The notes under the pieces: generated by a model
Seen by the model: only the letters and a program-made list of their open reading frames with translations
The model's database searches: none
What the model was told of the DNA's origin: nothing
Assembly (NCBI GenBank): GCA_021204375.1
Contig: JAJPZL010000439.1
Span: forward strand, 1 to 7,451
DNA length: 7,451 nucleotides
DNA from: Bacteroides sp.
GTDB lineage: Bacteria > Bacteroidota > Bacteroidia > Bacteroidales > Bacteroidaceae
Direction: 5' to 3'
In this document: positions 1 through 5,970 of the stretch, in pieces
How the letters are laid out: every line of letters begins with the position of its first letter
Position numbering within the stretch: the first letter of the stretch is position 1
Program-made: the position numbers and the translations under genes

Positions 1-28
1 ATAGTATATGTTTTGTATCGGTTCTTTT

Positions 29-1330
29 TTATTCTACACTGAAAATAGGTTCAGTAGTAGTTTGGGGTGCATCATAGAACTGCACAGCACTATCGTTCAT
101 TGTAGGATGCTGCTTAGCCAACAGATTGATGATCTCTGCTCCTGCCCAGACCACCGGTCCGTAACCATGCGCTGCATAGACATTAACCGGACGGTAGTAA
201 TAAAAAGCAGGATTAAATGCCATTCCCGTTCCTACACAGGTTCCCTCTACCTGTCCCTTCTCATTGATTTGTGTAGAAACGGCCTGCCAACCCAACAGAG
301 CAACCGGTCCATAAGCAAGCGGATCTAACCATCCTTTATTAATTCCCCGGGAGAAACAGTAGACATAAATAGCCGTAGCAGAGGTTTCCAGGTAAGAATC
401 GTTACGATCCAGAAGCTGGTGCCAGAAACCCTCTCCGCTTTGCACCGCAGCCAATCCCCGTGCATGGGCTTTATAAAGCGCCATCACCTTATCACGACCG
501 GGATAGTTTTCCGGCAGTACATCCAGTACCTCGGTCATCGTCAGAATGGCCCATCCGTTCGCACGTCCACAATGAAAAGCAGGGTGTTCTTTCATTCCCT
601 CTACCCAGCCGTGCATATAAAGACCTTTTTCCGGTACTAACATGCGGGCAGAGAACTGAAGGATCTGCTTAACAGCCTCATCATAATACTTAGTATCTCC
701 GGTTAGTTTACCCATATTGACAATCGCCGGCACCGACATAAAGAGGTCGTCCAGCCAGAGTGTATTCAGCTGCGGCCGGTTCCTGGAGAAAGTTCCATCA
801 CTCAGACGCAACTCTTTATACATAATATAATCTATATAATTATTAATAATAGCCCGAAGGGCCGGATTACTGTAGAATTGCTGGGATTTGATCATAGCGG
901 CACACATAGCTCCGGCATCGTCCAGGGTGTGCGGGGTCAGTAATTGTTTCATTTGCGGATCGATCACTCCATGTTCATCCATTAACTTACGGAAATGAGG
1001 AGCCGTTTCAGTCAGGAAATCAAAACGGTCCGTCACATAGTTCAGATAACGATCATCGTCTGTGGCCTGGGCAGCAGCCAGCATAGCCGCATAAGTTACT
1101 CTCCATTCATAGCTTGTCAGACGGAAATCTCCCCGGTCCAGTACTGCCTCCGGACCCAGATCGGTATATACAGCAGATACTTCCCCTGTATTTTTATTAA
1201 TCACCCGTGCAGGAGTAGCTTGTTCTAGATATCCAAGCACACGATCCATATCCTTTTTCACCTCTTCCCGGGAAAGAATACCATAAGGAGTCTTATAATC
1301 AGGTTGAAGTAGATGCAGGGGAGTATTCAT
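29..1330 (-). CDS. GH105 family unsaturated rhamnogalacturonyl hydrolase (signal peptide lost by frameshift)
   Basis: The 433-residue product resembles glycosyl hydrolase family 88/105 proteins (YteR-like alpha/alpha barrels), which remove the unsaturated uronyl residue that a rhamnogalacturonan lyase leaves on the oligosaccharide end. Visible family segments are SYEWRVTYAAML (residues 73-84), LWLDDLFMSVPAI (191-203), HCGRANGWAILTM (253-265, the family's GRxNGW active-site motif) and LETSATAIYVYCFSRGINKGW (314-334, a common GH105 C-terminal block). The reading frame is open to its TAA stop. The ATG used here is not the original start: in the same frame upstream lies a lipobox-like FTAGVLLAGC, which is separated by a frameshift from an ATG at 1421. 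A GGAG at 1340-1343, nine bases before the ATG at 1330, could permit internal initiation and give a product without a signal, probably cytoplasmic. It is the last gene of the GH95-PL11-GH105 operon. The family call is firm; whether a working enzyme is made and reaches the periplasm is uncertain. Confidence 0.85.
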   Translation of the reverse strand: MNTPLHLLQPDYKTPYGILSREEVKKDMDRVLGYLEQATPARVINKNTGEVSAVYTDLGPEAVLDRGDFRLTSYEWRVTYAAMLAAAQATDDDRYLNYVTDRFDFLTETAPHFRKLMDEHGVIDPQMKQLLTPHTLDDAGAMCAAMIKSQQFYSNPALRAIINNYIDYIMYKELRLSDGTFSRNRPQLNTLWLDDLFMSVPAIVNMGKLTGDTKYYDEAVKQILQFSARMLVPEKGLYMHGWVEGMKEHPAFHCGRANGWAILTMTEVLDVLPENYPGRDKVMALYKAHARGLAAVQSGEGFWHQLLDRNDSYLETSATAIYVYCFSRGINKGWLDPLAYGPVALLGWQAVSTQINEKGQVEGTCVGTGMAFNPAFYYYRPVNVYAAHGYGPVVWAGAEIINLLAKQHPTMNDSAVQFYDAPQTTTEPIFSVE

Positions 1331-1421
1331 ATCATTGATCTCCGTACGTTCTGGTTGCCGGGTTGCCGGCCCGCAACCGGCCAGTAGTACACCTGCTGTA
1401 AATTAATAAAGTCTGTTTCAT
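1331..1421 (-). other. Frameshifted lipoprotein leader of the GH105 gene
   Basis: An ATG at 1421, eight bases after the PL11 stop, opens MKQTLL, a good start for a lipoprotein signal. Its frame then continues as YSRCTTGRLRAG, which is not a signal. Shifting frame in the TTATTAATTT stretch (about 1399-1408) gives FTAGVLLAGCGPATR, an h-region and lipobox (LAGC) that run without a stop into the GH105 protein. The join needs one base removed or two bases added, for example a lost TT from a T run (MKQTLLIFTAGVLLAGC). The original gene was therefore probably 29-1421 and encoded a lipoprotein. The reconstruction is my inference from the two frames. Confidence 0.8.
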
Positions 1422-1429
1422 CCGGTTTA

Positions 1430-1948
1430 TTATTTCTTGTTCTTAAATGTATATCCTCTGAATGTCCCCTTCAGATCGGGACCAAAATAGAATCCCGGCT
1501 GTGTAGGCTGGTTGTATGCCACATTCTGGGTAGCGATACTGATCCTGTACACGGGATCTTCCAGAAAAGTGTGAAAACGATACTTCGTGGGAATAGTAGA
1601 TACATAAATGCGTAAGGCACTATTATCACCGGTGCGCATAATAACCTCTTCGCGCCAGTCACCCAGTATATCTCCCTGCAAACAGGGATTGGCTTTGGTC
1701 CCGTTATTCCAGGTACACCCTTCAAAGATCATCAGCAGATAAGAGCGTTCCTCTTCCCAGTTATACTTACTCACTACATTCCGGTCCAGCAGTTCCCGGA
1801 GTAGATCACCATCCCACCATACGGCCATATTCATGGAAACAGCTCTCCGGTTATCGTTGATAACTTCTCCTTTTATACTCCGTATCCCCTGGGAATCACT
1901 GCTCCACATCTCTACACCGGGATGACGGGGATCAATATCAGCTGCCAT
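1430..1948 (-). pseudogene. PL11 lyase fragment 3: C-terminal part
   Basis: This is the C-terminal 172 residues of the lyase (from conceptual residue 446), including DIDPRHPGVEMWS, FEGCTWNNGTKANPCLQGD and LGDWREEVIMRTGDNSALRI. The ATG at 1948 is an internal methionine of the family motif MAADIDP; the same frame is open upstream as far as the TAG at 2083. No signal peptide or ribosome binding site supports independent translation. It ends in TAA, eight bases before the original GH105 start. Confidence 0.75.
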
Positions 1949-2080
1949 AGCACGACCTACATCGGTAGAACTCGGGATCTGAAAAAGGATCTCTCCCGTA
2001 ACAGCATCCCGGAAAGTAGAACCGTCTCTCCCGTTCTCATGGCAATCCCATATTTGTAAGCGAGGATCCTGCGGATCAAA

Positions 2081-2083
2081 CTA
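2081..2083 (-). other. In-frame TAG in PL11 (conceptual codon 401)
   Basis: The codon sits between HGDAIHLT and FDPQDPRLQIWD, with the same frame coding convincingly on both sides. The lost residue cannot be told from this sequence; CAG (Gln) would need only a C-to-T change. Confidence 0.9.
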
Positions 2084-2752
2084 AGTCAGGTGGATAGCAT
2101 CTCCATGCCCCATTCCCGTATTATGTAAACCTGTTCCATCGTTATTAATTACACAGGAACCGTAAATGATCTCATCACAACCATCGCCGTCTACATCCCC
2201 CACACGCAGATTATGGTTCCCCTGTCCGGCATACTCTTTCCACTGCGGATCATTGGTATCAAATACCCAGCGGCTCTTTAACTCTTTTCCGTCCCAGTCA
2301 TAAGCTGCCAGCACAGTCCGGGTATAATGCCCACGACACATCACTACACTGGGCTTAACACCATCCAGATAGGCCACACAAGCGAGAAAGCGGTCACTGC
2401 GGTTTCCCGTACGATCTCCCCACGCTTCCACATTCCTACGGGCAGGTATATAATCTGTTGTATAAAGAGCCCCTCCGGTGAGTCCGCTGAATACAGTAAG
2501 GTACTCATTTCCCTCCAGTACACGACCGTTCGAATTCCGATAATCCAGGGAAGCATCTCCAATCACCTTTCCCAGACCATCTACCGCACCATCCGCCGTT
2601 TTTACTACTAACTCGGCCTTCCCGTCTCCATCCAGATCATACACCATGAACTGCGTATAGTGAGCTTCCGAACGAATATTCCTGCCCAGGTCAATACGCC
2701 ACAAACGGGTACCGTCCAGGCGATAACAGTCTAGCAATGTATTTCCGGTATA

Positions 2753-2756
2753 CCCC
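2753..2756 (-). other. +1 frameshift in a G4 run in PL11
   Basis: On the coding strand the sequence CACAACGGGGTATACCGG reads SHNG in the upstream frame and YTGNTLLDCY in the downstream frame. Removing one G restores SHNGYTGNTLL, a normal PL11 sequence. The total gene length agrees with one extra base. Confidence 0.88.
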
Positions 2757-2969
2757 GTTGTGGGAATTATCCCGGGCATTGGTGGGAGGCCACTTCAGGA
2801 TAATTTCGTATTCACCATCTCCGTCCACATCCACGATAGAGGCATCATTGGCCTGATAGCTATACTTATCCCCGGCAGGCGTTACTCCGCCCTGAGGAAT
2901 ATCCAGCGGAATATTGATATAACCTATCGGAGCATCAGCAGGTAGTGTATAACTTCCACTCCCCTCTTT

Positions 2970-2972
2970 CTA
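2970..2972 (-). other. In-frame TAG in PL11 (conceptual codon 105)
   Basis: The codon lies between VYTVVSVKGKKE and KEGSGSYTLPADAP, in a charged loop-like stretch. The frame continues correctly for about 70 more codons before the separate frameshift. CAG, GAG or AAG would each be one substitution away. Confidence 0.9.
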
Positions 2973-3264
2973 CTCCTTCTTTCCCTTAACAGAAACGACC
3001 GTATATACACACGCTTCATTTCCCGGATAATAGTTCTGATAAAAAGTCACCTCCTTCACAGGTGAGCTATTTATTTTCTTTCCGTTCCGGTAAATATTGA
3101 AAGCGGTCTTCATAGCATCGGAAGAGAGATACCTCCAGGCCACAAAAACAGTATCAACACTCTCACGGACGGCCACAACTCCCCGTCCCAGCTTCTCGCG
3201 TTTTAACTGGGAATAATCATAGGCAGGTTGAGCAAAAAGTAAGGGTGTAACAGCAAAGAAAATC

Positions 3265-3284
3265 AAAAAGAAAAAGTTTTTCAT
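3265..3284 (-). repeat. 20-bp start-of-gene repeat, copy 1 (PL11)
   Basis: The first 20 bases of PL11 (ATG to a T-rich run, coding MKNFFF) are identical to the first 20 bases of GH95 at 5677-5696. The rest of the two signal peptides diverges. Possible causes are shared constraint on T-rich signal peptide codons, gene conversion, or common origin of the leader. Confidence 0.8.
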
Positions 3285-3293
3285 AACAGCAAT

Positions 3294-4010
3294 TTATTTA
3301 AGTACAATAGAATAATATCCATCCGGAACGGTTCTCATCCGTGTTATATAATAATTACCCTCCTTCACAGTATGATAGTTCTCCTTTTCTACGCTAACCG
3401 GAGCAGAAGTACGTATAGTACACTCTCCTTCCTGAGAAGCATATATCACTGCATGGGAGAGATTCCCGTCTTTCCAGTTCATATCTACTTTATATCCTCC
3501 ACGAGCTCTGAACCCTTTCACCGACCCTTTTTTCCACTTTTCAGGTAAAGCCGGCAAAAGATATATCTCTCCATACTGACTATGTAATAACATCTCTCCC
3601 ACTCCGGCAATACTCCCTAAATTGCCATCTATCTGAAAGGGAGGATGAGTATCAAAAAGATTGGGTAAAGTAGAGGTAGAAAAAAGTTCCCTATACATCT
3701 TATAAGCGTGATTTCCATCTAATAAACGTGCCCAGAAGTTAATTTTCCACGCTTTGCTCCAGCCCGTACCTCCATCTCCTCTCATTTCAAGGGTCTTTCC
3801 GGCAGCTACCGCTCGCTCAGGAGTAGTAAGAGGAGAAATTTGTCTCCCCGGATGAAGACCGAACAGATGAGAAACATGCCGGTGCTCCGGATCTTCATCT
3901 TCCCAGTCCCCATACCACTCCATCAGATTTCCCTTCTTCCCTATGCGCATAGGAAAAAGCTTTTCCCGTATCTCTTTCCACTCTTTTCTTAATGGTTCAT
4001 CTATCTCCAA
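3294..4010 (-). pseudogene. GH95 fragment 2: C-terminal half of barrel and C-terminal beta domain
   Basis: The apparent first codon is a TTG inside EVLEIDEP and is not a real start; the frame is open back to the TAG at 4049. The piece holds HVSHLFGLHPGRQISP, GGTGWSKAWKINFWARL, HPPFQIDGNLGSIAG and a C-terminal beta domain. It has no export signal. It ends in TAA, 9 bases before the PL11 start. Confidence 0.75.
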
Positions 4011-4046
4011 TACTTCAGAAGCTTCTATAAGATTAGTATATAGGTC

Positions 4047-4049
4047 CTA
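4047..4049 (-). other. In-frame TAG in GH95 (codon 550)
   Basis: The context is ATA ATC TAG GAC CTA, between MDMQII and DLYTNLIEAS. From memory of the family, Trp or Arg often stands here (IIWDLF, IIRDLF). TGG to TAG is a single G-to-A change. No other defect is present in the gene. Confidence 0.92.
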
Positions 4050-5676
4050 GATTATCTGCATATCCATAGTAGAGGCAATGGTCACTACCCCTTTATTTCC
4101 TTTTTCATCTATAAATACATTCTCCGGCGAAGTGGAAGGAGCAGTAATGAGGTATCCATCTTTTTCTACCATCCATTCTTTACAGAATTCAGTCACCTCT
4201 TTCATCAACGGATAGGCTGTCTCCAGTAGGTAGGCCTTATCCATAGTAAATCTGTAATGCTCGTATAAATGCTGAGAAAGCCACGGAGAGCCTAAAGACC
4301 AGTTAGCCCATTTGGGATCTCCTTTCTGGTGTCCGACCGGATTAGCATGTGCCCAGATATCTGAGTTATGGTGGAGAGTCCATCCCTTCATCTTATAAAA
4401 ATTGGATGCGACTTCTTTGCCGGTTACAGCTGCCTGTTGAATAAAGCTGATCAATGGTTCCGTGAGATATCCTAATGCTAGAGGCTCAGCGGGCCAATAG
4501 TTCATCTGCAGGTTAATATTCGTAGTAAAATTACTACCCCATGAAGGACGGGTACGGTGATTCCAGATACCATGTAAGTTAGCCGGTACACCGCCGGGAC
4601 GCGAACAAGAGATCAACAGATAACGACCAAACTGAAAATAGAGAGCTTCCAGTGAAGGATCTTCCTTTCCTGCAGCATAATTTTTTAAACGTACATCGGT
4701 AGGAAAGAGCTCTGCCTCATTCTCTCCCAGGTATAATTCCAGCCGGTTAAAATAAGACTGATAGTCGTTCCTATGATTTTCCAGTAATTCATCATACTCT
4801 TTAGCCACAGCATTTTCAAGATACTCCCGGGCTACCGGCTCCTCATCTTTTCCCTGTAAATCAGGCCTTTTATCGTACCCGTTAAAACTGGTAGCGGCTG
4901 AGACGAAGAGAGTTACCTCCGTCGCACCGGTTATTTGTAAATCAGGTACGGTAGTAAGGGTGCCGTCCACTGTCAAGGCTTTCACACGGTACTGATAACG
5001 CATCCCTCTTTTTCCCCCCCGGACACCTATATACTCCAGAGGAAAATTACGGGCTGAGTTTATCTGCCACGGCAACTGCCCGGAAAGAAGAAATTCACTG
5101 GAAGAGACGCTTTTTACCGTACTTCCTTCAAAAGGTGTATCGCTTCTTATACGGAGATGAATCGATCCTGGCCTGGAGGCGCAGATCTTCATGACAATCA
5201 CCTGATCGGGAGCCGAAACAAATAGTTCCCGTATATATTCTACGGAATCAATCGTGTAGCGTGTGGTAGAAACGGCTCTTTCCAGATCCAGTTCCCTGTA
5301 ATAATTGACGGGTGAGCCTTTGATATCCTGATCCAGATAGAGATTCCCCAGGGGTACAAAAGATTGGCAATTAGGCCCCTGAATAGTACGGAGGATCCGG
5401 GAAGCCTCACTCCAGTTCCCACGAAAGAGTTCTTCCCGTACTGCCGGCAAATAGTCCGGGGTATCCGGCGTAGGATTTGCATTCGTAGGACCTCCTCCCC
5501 ATAAGGTCTCTTCATTCAGGTTAAGTACTTCCCGCTCTACTCCCCCATACACCATTACACCCAAACGACCGTTCCCCAAAGGTAAAGCTTCTTCAAAACG
5601 GTTTGCAGGTTTATTATACCATAATTTTAAAGGATTCTCTCCGGCAAAAAGAAAACCAGTAAAGAGGAAAAAAGAT

Positions 5677-5696
5677 AAAAAGAAAAAGTTTTTCAT
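5677..5696 (-). repeat. 20-bp start-of-gene repeat, copy 2 (GH95)
   Basis: This is identical to 3265-3284 over the first 20 coding bases. The sequence before each ATG differs (ACCGGT here, GCTGTT in PL11), so the identity is confined to the coding leader. Confidence 0.8.
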
Positions 5697-5830
5697 ACCG
5701 GTAAATTTGTGTTTTAACTTAAAATAGTGTAGCTATCGTGTTTTATTATTCCCTTATCCACATTTCCCAAAAAGAAATAAACAAAAAATCCACCATTAAT
5801 CAGAAAGCAGTTATACAATTGGTTATTAGC

Positions 5831-5859
5831 CCATTTCTATCTCCAAAGATAGCCAATGG
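5831..5859. promoter_or_regulatory. Imperfect dyad upstream of GH95 (candidate operator)
   Basis: A 6-bp perfect arm pair CTATCT/AGATAG (5837-5842 and 5847-5852) with a CCAA loop is flanked by a second pair CCAT/ATGG (5831-5834 and 5856-5859). It overlaps the candidate -7 element, which is where a repressor or activator site could act. The dyad is short and may be chance. Confidence 0.3.
5844..5851 (-). promoter_or_regulatory. Candidate Bacteroides -7 promoter element for the GH95 operon
   Basis: The coding-strand sequence TATCTTTG is a perfect match to the Bacteroides -7 consensus TAnnTTTG. No clear TTTG -33 element lies 17-23 bases upstream. Starting about here, transcription would give a leader of roughly 140 bases before the GH95 ATG. 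The position between the sulfatase terminator and GH95 fits a separate transcription unit. Confidence 0.35.
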
Positions 5860-5920
5860 AGAAAAAATGGATATAGACTGCTGTACAAATAGCTGGAAAA
5901 ACGGACAAATTATACCGGAG

Positions 5921-5961
5921 ATCTAAAAACAAAGCGGTAATCCGGGTCGGATTACCGCTTT
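5921..5961 (-). terminator. Intrinsic terminator after the sulfatase gene
   Basis: A perfect 13-bp inverted repeat (AAAGCGGTAATCC at 5931-5943 and its complement at 5949-5961) with a 5-base loop begins nine bases after the sulfatase stop. Reading on the minus strand, the stem is followed by TTTGTTTTTAGAT, a good T tract. It separates the sulfatase from the GH95 operon. The opposite strand has no comparable T run. Confidence 0.88.
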
Positions 5962-5970
5962 ATAGATGCC

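Larger units (their letters stand above)
2081..2779 (-). pseudogene. PL11 lyase fragment 2: central beta-propeller part
   Basis: Genuine PL11 sequence starts at YTGNTLLDCYRLDG. The first nine residues from the ATG at 2779 are an out-of-frame reading of the upstream coding sequence, whose proper frame there reads ARDNSHNG, so this ATG is not a natural start. The fragment holds two DxDGDG calcium loops and the block GQGNHNLRVGDVDGDG. It ends at TAG after HGDAIHLT and lacks any export signal. The frame continues beyond the stop as FDPQDPRLQIWDCHENGRDG. Confidence 0.75.
1430..3284 (-). pseudogene. PL11 family rhamnogalacturonan lyase, broken by two TAG codons and one frameshift
   Basis: Conceptually joined, this is a 617-codon polysaccharide lyase family 11 gene, the family's usual size for secreted Bacteroidales proteins. 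It would cleave the rhamnose-galacturonate backbone of rhamnogalacturonan I by beta-elimination. A signal peptide (MKNFFFLIFFAVTPLLFA) is followed by an N-terminal beta domain and then a beta-propeller with calcium-binding loops: DVDGDGEYE (conceptual residues 152-160), DLDGDGKAE (216-224) and DVDGDGCDE (363-371). Family-typical segments include HYTQFMVYDLDGDGK, IWDCHENGRDG, MAADIDP and LGDWREEVI. Lesions are TAG at codon 105 (2970-2972), one extra G in a G run (2753-2756), and TAG at codon 401 (2081-2083). The length of 1855 bases is exactly one more than a multiple of three, which agrees with a single-base insertion. The true end is TAA. It starts 9 bases after the GH95 stop and ends 8 bases before the original GH105 ATG, so it is the middle gene of an operon. 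Sequence conservation outside the lesions implies recent loss. Confidence 0.9.
2970..3284 (-). pseudogene. PL11 lyase fragment 1: signal peptide and N-terminal beta domain
   Basis: These 104 residues begin with a Sec signal peptide ending near LLFA and continue into the family's N-terminal domain (segments LGRGVVAVRE, VFVAWRYLSSDA and FNIYRNGKKI). The fragment stops at TAG, and the same frame continues past it as KEGSGSYTLPADAPIGYINI, clearly the rest of the same protein. On its own it would be an exported stub with none of the propeller or calcium loops, so it is unlikely to have activity. Confidence 0.75.
3294..5696 (-). pseudogene. GH95 alpha-L-fucosidase/alpha-L-galactosidase interrupted by one TAG codon
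   Basis: The 800-codon reading frame matches the full length of glycoside hydrolase family 95, inverting enzymes that release alpha-linked L-fucose or L-galactose, here presumably from side chains. After a signal peptide (residues 1-18, MKNFFFLSFFLFTGFLFA) come the N-terminal beta domain (LWYNKPANRFEEALPLGNGR, 25-44; NLNEETLWGGGP, 59-70) and the alpha/alpha barrel (NLHGIWNH, 373-380; TNINLQMNYWPAE, 392-404, containing the family's Asn pair; HHNSDIWAHANPVG, 442-455; and FQIDGN, which carries the likely catalytic Asp near 690). Codon 550 is TAG, inside MDMQII*DLYTNLIEAS. The Glu eight codons later (558) corresponds to the catalytic Glu of the family, so a truncated product would lack both Glu and Asp. 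There is no frameshift. It is the first gene of the operon, behind its own intergenic region. The family is certain; fucose versus galactose preference is not visible. Confidence 0.92.
4047..5696 (-). pseudogene. GH95 fragment 1: signal peptide, N-terminal domain and first half of barrel
   Basis: This 549-residue piece has the natural start and signal peptide and would be translated and exported if the transcript is made. It ends with TIASTMDMQII at TAG, in the middle of a barrel helix. It retains the Asn pair (N393, N395) but lacks the catalytic Glu and Asp, so it should be inactive unless the TAG is read through. Confidence 0.8.

Noticed and set aside
8..328. Plus-strand open frame opposite the GH105 C-terminus
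   Set aside because: It is the antisense shadow of a strongly conserved enzyme gene and has no domain or start signal of its own. The other plus-strand frames at 419-672, 995-1228, 2327-2611, 6365-6882 and 6913-7125 were dismissed for the same reason.
1430..1948. A separate small gene for the C-terminal PL11 piece
   Set aside because: Its ATG is the internal Met of MAADIDP, and the family sequence continues in frame upstream, so it is a fragment of the broken lyase.
2760..2945. Plus-strand 61-codon open frame across the gap between PL11 fragments
   Set aside because: The minus strand here encodes clear PL11 sequence (SYQANDASIVDVDGDGEYE), so the plus frame is a shadow.
2081..4049. Pyrrolysine or selenocysteine insertion at the internal stops
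   Set aside because: Selenocysteine uses TGA, not TAG. Pyrrolysine is known mainly from methylamine methyltransferases and a few anaerobe lineages, no pyl genes are in the window, and the three sites are not catalytic positions.
29..5696. Programmed frameshifting as the explanation for the GH105 and PL11 frame breaks
   Set aside because: Neither site has a typical slippery heptamer with a downstream structure, and the shift in GH105 lies inside a signal peptide, where a simple indel is the more likely cause.
5738..5926. Plus-strand 62-codon open frame between GH95 and the sulfatase
   Set aside because: It has no ribosome binding site or recognisable domain, a composition typical of AT-rich non-coding DNA, and it overlaps the candidate promoter and the terminator's T tract.
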